DNA of 47,690 nucleotides from Bacillota bacterium (GTDB lineage: Bacteria; Bacillota; Clostridia; Acetivibrionales; JANLFN01): contig JAUZPR010000009.1 of assembly GCA_030705825.1 (NCBI GenBank), forward strand, positions 1-47,690, in the 5' to 3' direction. Below the pieces are notes generated by a model that did no database searches, had not been told where the DNA came from, and saw only the letters and a list, made by a program, of their open reading frames with translations. Each line of letters starts with the position of its first letter. Position 1 is the stretch's first letter. A program made the position numbers and the translations under genes. This document shows, in pieces, positions 15,557 through 24,227 of this stretch.

Positions 15557-15814
15557 CTAATAGATGCGTTCATATCTGTTATGAGTAGTACCTGGGATTA
15601 TTCTGTATATTTCCAAAACGCGTATATTATTGGCTAAGCCTTCCCTGATTACGCTGTCCTTATATGCTTCGGGAAATTTCAGGCAATAACCGCATCCACC
15701 CTTGGAAATCTGGCACGGTGTAGCAACAACTTCAAATATTAGTCCTTTTGATTCAAAAATTCTGCATAATCTAAATGCAAAATTTCCGGAAATAAGTACA
15801 GCCAAGCAATCCAT
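15557..15814 (-). CDS. DUF3343 protein, putative Se/S carrier-like (85 aa)
   Basis: Small soluble protein with the DUF3343 pattern: a beta-alpha start (CLAVLISGNFAFRLCRIFESKG), then FEVVATPCQISKGGCGYCLKFP, which holds the conserved Pro and the Gly-Cys-Gly with nearby Cys residues. Members are annotated as possible selenium or sulphur carriers on this motif alone; biochemical function is not established. It has three Cys near the motif plus further Cys earlier in the chain. An AAGGAG site lies seven bases before the ATG. The gene is followed by the structured RNA on the same strand. Confidence 0.75.
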   Translation of the reverse strand: MDCLAVLISGNFAFRLCRIFESKGLIFEVVATPCQISKGGCGYCLKFPEAYKDSVIREGLANNIRVLEIYRIIPGTTHNRYERIY

Positions 15815-15980
15815 ATCATCACTCCTTCATAATATGCAAAAGGCAGCAGGCATAAGACAGTAAGCCGTGTGGGGGGGAGGGAACCTGCTATCTTATAAAA
15901 CCTGCCACCTATATATAATACTGGAAGCATAATGATTTTGTGCTTCGGAAAAACTCTTTTTTACCTATATAAAAAAGGAA

Positions 15981-16865
15981 TTACACGCCTATTTTATTTT
16001 TCCTTGCATAATAAAACAGGTATTGCTGGGCAAACCCTGCCAGCTCACCGAAATGCTGCCGTGCGAAGTCCTGTATTTCCTTGAAACCTGCGTTTCTTTT
16101 AAAATACAGTTGTTCCATGACACGCTTGACCCATACATCGGTAGGAAATACTTCATATTTGGTACCGCTGTAGAGCAAAATGCAATCCGCAACCTTTGGG
16201 CCCACACCCGGAAGCTGCATCAATTCTTCCCTTGCTGCTCCGATTTCCATGCTTTTGAGACTTAAAAGATCTATTTTTTTCTGTTCAACCATCTGAGAAG
16301 CACCCTTTATGTATTTGCACCTGAAACCACCCTTACAGATTTCAAGCCTTTGTAAATCCGTCACCGAAAGTGCCTCCAACTGCGGAAATGAATAATATGT
16401 AGTATCCTGGTATTCCAACTTCTCCCCGAAAATTTTCGAAAGCTCCTCAACTGTTTTCATTATTCTTGGAATCCTGTTATTCGCAGATAATATAAATGAA
16501 ATAAGAACTTCCCGTATATCCTGTTTAAGCAATCTTATACCAGACCCGAATTCCGCTGATTTTTTCAATATGGGGTCGAAGCCTAAAGTCTTCTTTATTC
16601 CCCCGTAATCCCTTCCAAGGTCAAAATATTCATACCAAAACCCGGTAAAATCGTCTATTGTGCAGTTTGTCAAGGTAAGTACACCCAAATCAAGGCTGAC
16701 CCTTGTCACCTTTCCATTGACCACTCCAGTATAGCTCCCGTCGGTATTTCTGTTCCACCTGAAGCACTGGCCGCATTCAAAGGTTTGTACAAGATCGAAG
16801 TCTCTAATACCGTGAACCTCTACTCTGCCGTCTATTTCAACAAGCTTGTACCCGTTGTACTCCAT
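15981..16865 (-). CDS. 8-oxoguanine DNA glycosylase, OGG1 type (294 aa)
   Basis: Bifunctional base-excision enzyme expected to remove 8-oxoguanine. The N-terminal OGG domain contains FECGQCFRWNRN (about 29-40). The helix-hairpin-helix is LPGVGPKVADC (218-228), with the catalytic Lys224 in the position of human OGG1 Lys249. The catalytic Asp243 is in FPTDVWVKRVM. The start is the ATG with AAAGGAG nine bases upstream; an in-frame TTG seven codons earlier overlaps that site and is less likely. Length and motifs are complete. Confidence 0.93.
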   Translation of the reverse strand: MEYNGYKLVEIDGRVEVHGIRDFDLVQTFECGQCFRWNRNTDGSYTGVVNGKVTRVSLDLGVLTLTNCTIDDFTGFWYEYFDLGRDYGGIKKTLGFDPILKKSAEFGSGIRLLKQDIREVLISFILSANNRIPRIMKTVEELSKIFGEKLEYQDTTYYSFPQLEALSVTDLQRLEICKGGFRCKYIKGASQMVEQKKIDLLSLKSMEIGAAREELMQLPGVGPKVADCILLYSGTKYEVFPTDVWVKRVMEQLYFKRNAGFKEIQDFARQHFGELAGFAQQYLFYYARKNKIGV

Positions 16866-16942
16866 AAATACATTCTCCTTTGGCAAACTTGGACTTAAAT
16901 GCTTTTTATGTATATATTCCCTTTAATTTTGTTTTGAATCAT

Positions 16943-17047
16943 AACTCCCCTTCTATCTTCCCCTCACATCAAGGGGAAGGAAAAGTGGGGCTTCGTAGCA
17001 AATCCGATTCTCGCCCTCGAAGTGAGGGAGAGCTAGAGAGGGAGTTT
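16943..17047. repeat. Short inverted-repeat element, copy B
   Basis: It starts AACTCCCCTTCTA and ends TAGAGAGGGAGTTT, like the element at 9397-9448, but its core is about twice as long and contains a second CCTC/GAGG palindrome. CAACTG/TTGAGAATG-type short repeats follow (17055-17130). The region 16866-17205 holds no gene. Confidence 0.5.
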
Positions 17048-17205
17048 GGGCCAGAGTCAGTTGACAGTTGAGAATTGAGAATGTACGGAAGACAGTAAAA
17101 CAAATTGAGAATGAGAAGAGGACAGTTTTTTTATAGAACTTTTAATATTACCTAAACTCATATATAATAAAAAAGTCAATTGGTTATGTTTTAGAAGGAG
17201 GGCAT

Positions 17206-17982
17206 ATGAAGGAAAAGATATATACAATTCCTGTTACCGAGGCTTTTGGTGAAGCCGGCGAATGTCCGCTTTGCACATTGGAACGGAAGCTTGAAAACGA
17301 ATATACCGAATATACCCTGGGTCCCTCCCTTATGGAGCCTGACAGCAGAATACAGACAAATGACAAGGGGTTTTGCAGGCACCATTTTGAACTGCTGTTC
17401 AACAGTCCGGCAAACAAGCTTGGTCTGGGCTTGATAATTGAAACAATGATGGCCGAACAAAATGAGCGTTTCAACGATTTTTGGTCAAAGAAAATTCCTT
17501 CTATAAAAAACGAAGCCGGAATGTCCACAATCAAAGCTGCAGCCGGCAAGCTTACTGCCCGGCAGACAGAAACCGAACGTTTCATTGACGATATGACAAA
17601 GAAATTAAACGAATTTGAAAACAGCTGTGTTATTTGTGATAAAATTGCTTTTACAATGGATAGATATATCGATGTTACGCTTTATCTGTGGTCCAAGGAA
17701 CCCGAGTTCAGGCAGCTCTTCAATAACTGCAAGGGCTTTTGTCTTCCTCATATGAAGGATCTTCTTGCAGGTGCAAAAAAATATATGGAAATTCGTGATA
17801 TGGCTTCATTTGTGGATACCCTTATAGATATGCAGAAAACCAATCTTGAAAGAATCAAGGGAGAAGTCGGCTGGTTCAATAAGAAATTCGATTACAGATT
17901 TGCAAATGAACCCTGGGGGAATTCCAGGGATTCCATCCAGAGAAGTATTCAGAAATTGTCAGGCTACTGCCGTATTGGATAA
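17206..17982 (+). CDS. DUF6062 family protein with paired Cys/His motifs (258 aa)
   Basis: Soluble clostridial protein of unknown function. Two similar halves each carry a CxxC followed by a C-x-x-H: ECPLCTLER then GFCRHHFELL in the first half, and SCVICDKIAF then GFCLPHMKDLL in the second, which looks like two metal or cluster sites. The rest is helical (for example MMAEQNERFNDFWSKK). The start follows GAAGGAGGG. The glycosyltransferase gene begins 16 bases downstream, so the pair is an operon. The match to DUF6062 is from memory of the motif pattern. Confidence 0.7.
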   Translation: MKEKIYTIPVTEAFGEAGECPLCTLERKLENEYTEYTLGPSLMEPDSRIQTNDKGFCRHHFELLFNSPANKLGLGLIIETMMAEQNERFNDFWSKKIPSIKNEAGMSTIKAAAGKLTARQTETERFIDDMTKKLNEFENSCVICDKIAFTMDRYIDVTLYLWSKEPEFRQLFNNCKGFCLPHMKDLLAGAKKYMEIRDMASFVDTLIDMQKTNLERIKGEVGWFNKKFDYRFANEPWGNSRDSIQRSIQKLSGYCRIG

Positions 17983-17998
17983 AAAACAAGGAGTAATA

Positions 17999-19279
17999 AT
18001 GTTTATTATTAAAAACGAAAAAAAACTAATAAATATTGCACTTATATCAATCATGGCAATTTTCTTTGGCATATCGGTTTATGTGGTTCTTAAGCACGGT
18101 AATTACTTTCTTTTGGGCAGTCTGGACCAAATGAACAATGATGATGTCAAATATATCAGAAGTGCTCAGGTCCTTCTTAGTGATCACAGGCTTGTTTATG
18201 GTTTTGCCGATCAACCCACCGTATTTATAATGCCCGGACTTCCGTTGGTACTTGCCGCTTTCTTCAAGATCTTCGGCTTGTCGGCCGGACTTGATGCATT
18301 CAGAGTATTTCAGGTTTTATTACATACACTGGGCATTTTTCTTATATTTTTAATAGCCAGGGATATTTTCAACCGCAGGGTTGCTATTATCGCATGCCTG
18401 TTATATGCACTTTATATCCCCGGCATTTCCAACACCGGCTTGATTCTGACCGAGGAAATATTCATGTTCCTGCTGTTAGCTCTTGTTTATGTGTCCCTGT
18501 TGGCATTAAGGACGAAAAAAATGGGGTTTTATATTGCAGGCGGTTTGCTTTGGGGGATTGCATGTCTCTTCAGACCGACGGTAGCGCCCTATCCCATAGT
18601 AATTCTCATTATGTGGCTTATTAAGAAATATACTTTTAAGGAAATGCTTAAATTTACTATAGTGACCGCCCTGATGTTCATAATAGTAATGTCTCCCTGG
18701 TGGATAAGAAATTACAGCACCTTTGACAGATTCATACCTTTAACCCAATCATCAGGCAATCCCTTCTTTCAGGGAACTTACGTGAATTATGACGAGAGTA
18801 AGGATCCTCCGCAGTATCCTGTTTTCAACAATGAAATGCAAAAGGACAAGTTTGAAATGGATACAGGTATGAAAAGGCTTAGAAAAGGCTTTTCAGAAAA
18901 CCCTGTAGAATATATTTACTGGTATACCCTCGGCAAGACCTATTACGCCTGGTACAGCCCGTATTATTATAAAGCCGTGCTTGGAGTGACATGGAATCCG
19001 GTATACTTTTGGCACAAGCTTGTTATTTGTATATGCATTTTAGGGATGATCCTGGTGGTTATGAAGAGAAAAATGCATCGGGACTGCATGCTTCCGATAA
19101 TTACGGTACTGTTCTTCAATACGGCTTATCTTCCGTTTTTTACATCTTCAAGGTATGCTTACCCCTTATATCCCCTTATGTTCATATTGGGTGCATATTT
19201 TGTTGAAGAAATAATACAGTATTTCATATCCAGGTCCAAAAAAGCAGCAAGCCGCATAAGCCATAAACTCTTGCTATGA
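17999..19279 (+). CDS. Membrane glycosyltransferase, GT39/ArnT-like (426 aa)
   Basis: Polytopic membrane protein of the GT-C fold, which transfers sugars from lipid-phosphate donors. The first membrane segment is followed by DDVKYIRSAQVLL, with the acidic DD placed like the catalytic acidic residue of protein mannosyltransferases and ArnT. About nine further hydrophobic segments follow, with SPWWIRNY and a C-terminal SRYAYPLYPLMFILGAYFVEE. The start is the ATG with AAGGAG six bases upstream; an upstream in-frame ATG lies inside the previous gene and lacks a site. Acceptor and sugar are unknown. It is linked to the DUF6062 gene. Confidence 0.82.
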   Translation: MFIIKNEKKLINIALISIMAIFFGISVYVVLKHGNYFLLGSLDQMNNDDVKYIRSAQVLLSDHRLVYGFADQPTVFIMPGLPLVLAAFFKIFGLSAGLDAFRVFQVLLHTLGIFLIFLIARDIFNRRVAIIACLLYALYIPGISNTGLILTEEIFMFLLLALVYVSLLALRTKKMGFYIAGGLLWGIACLFRPTVAPYPIVILIMWLIKKYTFKEMLKFTIVTALMFIIVMSPWWIRNYSTFDRFIPLTQSSGNPFFQGTYVNYDESKDPPQYPVFNNEMQKDKFEMDTGMKRLRKGFSENPVEYIYWYTLGKTYYAWYSPYYYKAVLGVTWNPVYFWHKLVICICILGMILVVMKRKMHRDCMLPIITVLFFNTAYLPFFTSSRYAYPLYPLMFILGAYFVEEIIQYFISRSKKAASRISHKLLL

Positions 19280-19410
19280 TAATGGGTGTCCCGCTTATCT
19301 TGGCATATCCTCGGCCAATCAACTGCAGGTATTATTTACCGGCGGTTTTTTTATGCCGTTTTATCAGCAAAATCAGGTGAGGCTTGTATTTTTCCTTTTG
19401 TTAAATTTGT

Positions 19411-19438
19411 GTAAAGTGGACGTAAAGTCTTTGTAAAG
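19411..19438 (-). promoter_or_regulatory. PhoP-box-like array 1 (three GTAAAG repeats)
   Basis: GTAAAG occurs at 19411-19416, 19422-19427 and 19433-19438, exactly 11 bp apart. On the minus strand this reads CTTTACA-CTTTACG-CTTTACA, which resembles the TT(A/T/C)ACA direct repeats bound by PhoP of Gram-positive bacteria. It ends five bases before the -35 of the promoter at 19443. Confidence 0.7.
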
Positions 19439-19442
19439 CCAA

Positions 19443-19471
19443 TTGTAGCTATTCTTAACCAGTTATATAAT
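19443..19471 (+). promoter_or_regulatory. Candidate pit promoter 1
   Basis: TTGTAG and a perfect TATAAT are separated by 17 bp. The weak -35 with an adjacent activator-type array fits an activated promoter. Confidence 0.6.
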
Positions 19472-19509
19472 CAATTCATGAAGATGCAAAATAAATAAGA
19501 TTCTACGGG

Positions 19510-19564
19510 TTAACTTTCAGTTAAATTTTTTTAACACTATCTGGAATTACAAATTTCACATAAT
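19510..19564 (+). promoter_or_regulatory. PhoP-box-like array 2 and candidate pit promoter 2
   Basis: TTAACT (19510), TTAAAT (19521) and TTAACA (19531) are spaced by 11 and 10 bp. A CATAAT -10 lies at 19559-19564, 22 bp after the last repeat, with no separate -35. This is the geometry of PhoP-activated promoters, in which the boxes replace the -35. Confidence 0.65.
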
Positions 19565-19607
19565 ACAAGTTTTATAAAAACACAATAAGATTTAAGGGTG
19601 ATGATGC

Positions 19608-20609
19608 ATGATATTTGGTTTAAGCATTGTTTTAATAGCAGTTATATTCTGTTCTCTGGTATTCGACTTCATAAACGGTTTTCACGACACTGCCAATTCC
19701 ATAGCAACTTCAGTCTCTACGAGAGTATTGACCCCCAGGCAGGCAATAATAATGTCAGCGGTTCTTAACTTCGTCGGAGCATTAATGAGTGACAAGGTTG
19801 CTAAAACAATTTCAAAAGGGTTGGTGCATGGTACTCTTGAACAATATGTAATAATATCGGCAGTTCTTGCAGCTATTATATGGAATCTTATAACCTGGTA
19901 TTTCGGTATACCAAGCAGCTCTTCCCACGCCTTGATAGGAGGCCTTATCGGAGCATCAATAACCTATGCCGCCAGCACCAACATAGTTATGTGGAGTGGG
20001 GTATGGAACAAGGTAGTGCTGCCGCTGATAACCTCTCCGATAGTAGGCTTCATATTCGGATTTTTTATAATGTCATTACTCTTCGAAATATTAAGGCCAT
20101 TTTCTCAAAGGTTTGTAAATAAATGGTTTTCCAAGCTTCAGATACTTTCAGCCGCAGTTATGTCATTTTCACACGGAAACAACGACGCGCAGAAATCGAT
20201 GGGTATAATTACTCTTGCACTTGTAAGCGGCGGTCTTATAGGAAAGGACGCAGGAATTCCAATCTGGGTCAAGCTGGCATGTGCCATTTCTATGGCACTT
20301 GGTACTTCAATCGGAGGTTGGAAGATTATCAAGACAATGGGTGTTAACATGATAAGGCTTCAGCCTATCGGAGGATTTGCGGCAGAAAGCGCAGCAGCAA
20401 TTGTTATTGAGACTGCAAGCAGAATCGGAGCTCCTGTAAGTACTACTCACGTTATATCCTCGGCAATAATGGGCGTCGGAGCTGCAAAAAGGTTCACCGC
20501 AGTCAGATGGGCTCTCGCAAAAAACATTGTTTGGGCCTGGGTGCTGACAATACCGGTAACAATGATACTTGGAGCGGTCATAACACTTATAATAAAACTT
20601 TTCATATAA
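19608..20609 (+). CDS. pit: Inorganic phosphate transporter, PiT family (333 aa)
   Basis: Cation-coupled low-affinity phosphate permease. Both PiT signature repeats are present: DFINGFHDTANSIATSVSTR (about residues 21-40) and SFSHGNNDAQKSMG in the second half. GIPSSSSHALIGG and GAPVSTTHVISSAIMGVG are the repeated Ser/Thr-His motifs. About ten membrane spans in two inverted halves fit the family. An AAGGGTG site precedes the ATG. No PhoU-like gene is adjacent, which is unusual because many pit genes are paired with one. The upstream repeats suggest induction by phosphate starvation. Confidence 0.94.
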   Translation: MIFGLSIVLIAVIFCSLVFDFINGFHDTANSIATSVSTRVLTPRQAIIMSAVLNFVGALMSDKVAKTISKGLVHGTLEQYVIISAVLAAIIWNLITWYFGIPSSSSHALIGGLIGASITYAASTNIVMWSGVWNKVVLPLITSPIVGFIFGFFIMSLLFEILRPFSQRFVNKWFSKLQILSAAVMSFSHGNNDAQKSMGIITLALVSGGLIGKDAGIPIWVKLACAISMALGTSIGGWKIIKTMGVNMIRLQPIGGFAAESAAAIVIETASRIGAPVSTTHVISSAIMGVGAAKRFTAVRWALAKNIVWAWVLTIPVTMILGAVITLIIKLFI

Positions 20610-20620
20610 TACCGACAAGG

Positions 20621-20657
20621 CCAAAAAGACCAGGTTTATATACCTGATCTTTTTGGG
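20621..20657. terminator. Bidirectional terminator between pit and the ABC exporter operon
   Basis: CCAAAAAGACCAGGT pairs with ACCTGATCTTTTTGG (one mismatch) across a 7-base loop. T-rich flanks occur on both strands, so it can end the converging transcripts. Confidence 0.8.
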
Positions 20658-20677
20658 TCTCAAGAAGATATGTCCTG

Positions 20678-20842
20678 TTATATGGTTTTTTCCTTTTTCC
20701 CGGATACCAGTACTATTCCACCTATTACTCCAATAGCTACCGGAGCAAACAGATGAGGGAAGATCAATCCCTTTGTTATAAAAATGATAATAAGTATAAT
20801 ACTTATTACAACCATACTCAGTCCGATAATTTTTTTAACCAT
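20678..20842 (-). CDS. Small membrane protein, last gene of the exporter operon (54 aa)
   Basis: An open frame with a good ribosome binding site (GAGGTGG, seven bases before the ATG) encodes a 54-residue protein with two hydrophobic segments (about residues 5-26 and 32-47) and a basic tail GKKEKTI. It lies 42 bases after the ABC permease stop and just before the shared terminator, so it belongs to that operon. No family was recognised. It may be a subunit or modulator of the exporter (inference). Confidence 0.75.
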   Translation of the reverse strand: MVKKIIGLSMVVISIILIIIFITKGLIFPHLFAPVAIGVIGGIVLVSGKKEKTI

Positions 20843-20884
20843 TTTGCCCACCTCATAATAAATTTTTATTTTTATAAAACAAGC

Positions 20885-23293
20885 TTACTCATATGTCAGT
20901 ACTTCACGTATGGTAAGACGGGTTGCCTTCCGTGCAGGATAATAACCTGCCAATGCGGAAACTAAAGTAACAATAAGCAGCCAGAGCGCCGGTGCCCAGA
21001 TTGGATACTCAACAGCCATTACACGGGGAAATATGAATTGTCCGGTATTACGAGCTATAAAGCCTGTTAAAGGTATGGAGACAATTATGCTTAAAACCCA
21101 ACTCAAAATACCGATAAAGACACCTTCCATCACAACAGACACCGATATGGCTTTTCCTGTCGCACCTATGGAACGCATTATACCTATCTCCCGGGTACGT
21201 TCCATTACATTTGTGCCTATGATTGAAGCAAGTCCCAGAGCACCCACAGCAGCCACCATCACAGACATCATCATCAAAAGTGCCAGGATGAGAATCACAT
21301 GGTTTACAACAACCTGCTTTGATACCGTCAGAGGCTGAATGGTAAACAAGCTTATATTATTCTGGGCGAATTTCTTTTCAATTCTTTGTGTTACGGCTTT
21401 TTGAAGGTCTTTATCCCGTCCATCCACCAGTACTCTGGCACACATTGCATTTCCTGTTTGATTGGTAATATGTGAAAAGTAATCGTAATTTACATAGGCC
21501 GCCGATTGGAGTCCGATTTTATCCATAATGCCTACTACCTTCCATACCGTATCCTTTCCGCCAATATTAAGAGTAAGGTTATCACCCACCTTCACCGGTG
21601 TTCCCAGCTTTTCAGCATTATCAATAAACTCTGTATCCAGTACCAGGGAATTGGTATCACCCTTCTGCAGCCAACGTCCCTCCGCAATTGCCGGAGTTAT
21701 CATAGTTGATCCGTTTTTCGGTGCAAATATTGCATATGGAGATCCGTATGTTCCGTCACTGTATTTTGGAAATATGTTCGACATACCATACCCCCATGCC
21801 TCGGCGGCCTTAACTCCGGGAATGGACTCCAACTGATTTTCTATGGTATCTGCAGGATACTGCCCGCCCAAACGTATATCAATATCGTAGTTTATATTCA
21901 CAAAAGATTTGTCTATTGTTTTGTTCCATGAGGCAGCCGCTCCAAGAGAAGCTGTAAAGGATGCTCCACCTATAGTCAGCATAATCAGGGCTAATATCAA
22001 CCTTCCTCTTTTCCGGAAGGTATTTCGGAGTGAAAGAGTAAGTGGCCGCGGCAATCCACGGAGCCGTTTCAAAAGAGAATCCATACGGCTGCTTCCAATG
22101 TTTTTAGTGTAAACCCCATAGTCACGGATAGCTTCATTAATAGTCACCCTGCTGCCTTTGGATATGGGATATACTGCCGTAACCAGAGGGACAAGAATTC
22201 CGAGAGAAATTTGGATTAAATAAGCCCAGGCCGGAACGGAACCGTCTATAACATTAAAATTGAGCATTCCCAGGGTTGCGAAGGCAAAGGATCTGCCTAT
22301 CATGACACCAAGCGGAATACTGATAATAAGTGCTACTCCCGACAGGCAGAAAACCATTCCCAGATATATTCCTGTAACCTGGTGCCTGTTTGCGCCCAAA
22401 GCCTTCATTACCCCTATCTGCCTTACCTGCTGGGACAGCAGCGAAGTAATCAGTGACGCAGTGATAAACCCGCTTAAAAAAAGGCACAGAAAACCGAATA
22501 TACCCAAGGTTGAAATTATACTGTTGCTTTTGTCGCTTTGCTCATATTTACCCGGTACAGGCACCTCAATCCGTTTGACTGTGTATCCTTTTTGTTTTAA
22601 GGCATTGCCCAGCCTAACTGCTAAATTATTTATATAAGACCTGCTCTGGGAATCATTACTTACAACAATACGCAACCCCGCTTCAGATGGCTTCCCTCCA
22701 AGCCATTCCAAAGTTTTTGGAGTCACATATCCTACAGCAGTTTTATTTACCCATCCCGGATCTTGGCTGGGATCAAATACAGTACCGGCAACCTGAACCT
22801 CATGGACATCCGAGTTGATAACTCTCATAGTGATAGGTTCTCCAACCCGACCATGTATTACCGGCATTGAAGCACGCTCGATCAGTATCTGCTTATCCCC
22901 CGGAGGCCAGCTTCCGGACTCGGAAAAGAATTTACCAACCTTTAAATTACTAAAATCATCTACTACGTAAAGCAGCAATACATCCCATTGGTCCGGACCT
23001 GTTTGGACTCTGGCGCGAACCGGATTACGCGCCCAGTCAACATCAGCTGTACCCGGAAAGCTTCGTGCAATATCAAGCGCACCTTTATCCGCTTTGTCCA
23101 TCCATAGGGTTGCCGACGGCGGATTTGCAGATTTATAATTTGCATCTATATTACGGTTAAGAATGGTGTAAGTATCCAGGACCAATCCAACCCCGAATAC
23201 ACCAATTGCAATTGCCAGGACCACAAGTATGGTACGAGGCAGATTCAGCCATAAATCACGGGTTATTTTACGCCAGCGCGGACTTACTATCAT
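20885..23293 (-). CDS. ABC exporter permease with two FtsX domains (802 aa)
   Basis: Membrane component of a MacB/FtsX-class ABC system. The N-terminal membrane helix (about 16-36, RTILVVLAIAIGVFGVGLVL) precedes a large extracytoplasmic domain. The first FtsX core (about 268-390) contains QVRQIGVMKALGANRHQV. After a second anchor and periplasmic-like domain comes the second FtsX core (about 665-795) with RTREIGIMRSIGATGKAI. The duplicated 'R.IGIM+.+GA' loops are characteristic. The ATG follows GGGAGGG within the end of the ATPase gene, one base after its stop. Regulated by the divergent TetR gene, the system probably exports a toxic or signalling compound (inference). Confidence 0.88.
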   Translation of the reverse strand: MIVSPRWRKITRDLWLNLPRTILVVLAIAIGVFGVGLVLDTYTILNRNIDANYKSANPPSATLWMDKADKGALDIARSFPGTADVDWARNPVRARVQTGPDQWDVLLLYVVDDFSNLKVGKFFSESGSWPPGDKQILIERASMPVIHGRVGEPITMRVINSDVHEVQVAGTVFDPSQDPGWVNKTAVGYVTPKTLEWLGGKPSEAGLRIVVSNDSQSRSYINNLAVRLGNALKQKGYTVKRIEVPVPGKYEQSDKSNSIISTLGIFGFLCLFLSGFITASLITSLLSQQVRQIGVMKALGANRHQVTGIYLGMVFCLSGVALIISIPLGVMIGRSFAFATLGMLNFNVIDGSVPAWAYLIQISLGILVPLVTAVYPISKGSRVTINEAIRDYGVYTKNIGSSRMDSLLKRLRGLPRPLTLSLRNTFRKRGRLILALIMLTIGGASFTASLGAAASWNKTIDKSFVNINYDIDIRLGGQYPADTIENQLESIPGVKAAEAWGYGMSNIFPKYSDGTYGSPYAIFAPKNGSTMITPAIAEGRWLQKGDTNSLVLDTEFIDNAEKLGTPVKVGDNLTLNIGGKDTVWKVVGIMDKIGLQSAAYVNYDYFSHITNQTGNAMCARVLVDGRDKDLQKAVTQRIEKKFAQNNISLFTIQPLTVSKQVVVNHVILILALLMMMSVMVAAVGALGLASIIGTNVMERTREIGIMRSIGATGKAISVSVVMEGVFIGILSWVLSIIVSIPLTGFIARNTGQFIFPRVMAVEYPIWAPALWLLIVTLVSALAGYYPARKATRLTIREVLTYE

Positions 23294-23294
23294 A

Positions 23295-24044
23295 TTAACC
23301 CTCCCTTTCCTGCATCACAGTTCGGTTTACAACTGTACCGTCGGAAAGTGCTATTGAACGAGTGAAATATTTACTCAAATCCCTTTCATGAGTAACCATG
23401 ACTACAGTCTTTCCATCCTCGGCCAATTTTGCAAACGAACGCATAACATCGTCTGATGTCCTGGAATCAAGGTTTCCTGTCGGTTCATCGGCGACTATTA
23501 TCGGCGGGTCATTTGCCAGAGCACGTGCAATAGCCGCCCTCTGCTGCTGCCCTCCGGACAATTCAGACGGGAGCTTTCTTGCCTGTTCGGGTATGCCAAG
23601 CTTCTCGAGAAGTGAAATAGCCCGTGTATAGCGTTCTTTTGATGGGTAGGTTTTGCAGAAGTCCATTGGAAGCATGATGTTTTCAACAACTGTCAATGTC
23701 GGCAGCAACTGAAAGAATTGAAATATGACCCCAATATTTTTTCCTCTCCAAACCGCCAGCTGTTCCTGGTTCATCGAGTGTACCGGAGTTGAAGCAACAA
23801 ATATTTTGCCCGAGGAAGGGCTGTCAATCCCGGTAATCATATTGATAAGCGTAGATTTGCCGCTGCCTGATTTACCTACAATAGCTAAAAACTCCCCTTT
23901 TTCAGCCTCCATACTGATATTTTTAAGCGCATAAAAGGAACCTGAAGGTGTATTGTAAATCTTATTAACCTGCTGCAGCGAAATTATTGAGCTGCCTGGT
24001 TTATCCTCCATATCTGCAATGTTTGATTTTTTCTGGTGTCTCAA
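23295..24044 (-). CDS. ABC exporter ATP-binding protein, MacB/LolD class (249 aa)
   Basis: ATPase partner of the permease downstream. Walker A is GKSGSGKST (57-65), the Q-loop IFQFFQLLP, the signature LSGGQQQ (162-168), Walker B IIVADEP (182-188), with GNLDSRT and the switch His in MVTHERD. The start chosen is a TTG with GGGGG seven bases upstream. The frame extends six codons further to another TTG that overlaps the site, and an internal ATG eleven codons later has no site. The charged N-terminal tail before LQQVNKIY is somewhat long for the family. Confidence 0.92.
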   Translation of the reverse strand: MRHQKKSNIADMEDKPGSSIISLQQVNKIYNTPSGSFYALKNISMEAEKGEFLAIVGKSGSGKSTLINMITGIDSPSSGKIFVASTPVHSMNQEQLAVWRGKNIGVIFQFFQLLPTLTVVENIMLPMDFCKTYPSKERYTRAISLLEKLGIPEQARKLPSELSGGQQQRAAIARALANDPPIIVADEPTGNLDSRTSDDVMRSFAKLAEDGKTVVMVTHERDLSKYFTRSIALSDGTVVNRTVMQEREG

Positions 24045-24094
24045 TTTATAACCCCCTGTCAATTAAATATTTCAAGTCTTGAAGAACTATCTAA

Positions 24095-24208
24095 TCAACC
24101 TCCGTGCATTCTTTTAATAATACCTATCAGGTCAACGGACTTGGCTACAAAACCTAAAACTACAACAATTGCCACTACAATTAAAATAATGATTATATTT
24201 CTCTTCAT
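24095..24208 (-). CDS. Single-span membrane peptide leading the exporter operon (37 aa)
   Basis: A short frame, MKRNIIIILIVVAIVVVLGF and a polar tail ending MHGG, encodes one clear transmembrane helix with positive residues at its N-terminus. AAGGGG lies seven bases before the ATG. It is the first gene downstream of the operator and promoter, 50 bases before the ATPase start. Its placement suggests a real gene, but it could also act as a translated leader. No family was recognised. Confidence 0.65.
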   Translation of the reverse strand: MKRNIIIILIVVAIVVVLGFVAKSVDLIGIIKRMHGG

Positions 24209-24227
24209 AAATTTTCCCCTTCCGAAA

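Larger units (their letters stand above)
19280..19607. other. Regulatory spacer before the phosphate transporter
   Basis: No gene is present in these 328 bases. The spacer holds the two PhoP-box-like arrays and two candidate promoters listed separately. Confidence 0.7.

Noticed and set aside
15739-15930. 63-codon frame upstream of the DUF3343 gene
   Set aside because: Overlaps the DUF3343 gene in another frame, has no ribosome binding site, and its composition is not protein-like.
17846-17998. 51-codon N-terminal extension of the membrane glycosyltransferase
   Set aside because: Lies inside the DUF6062 gene and lacks a ribosome binding site; the internal ATG follows AAGGAG and begins at the membrane helix.
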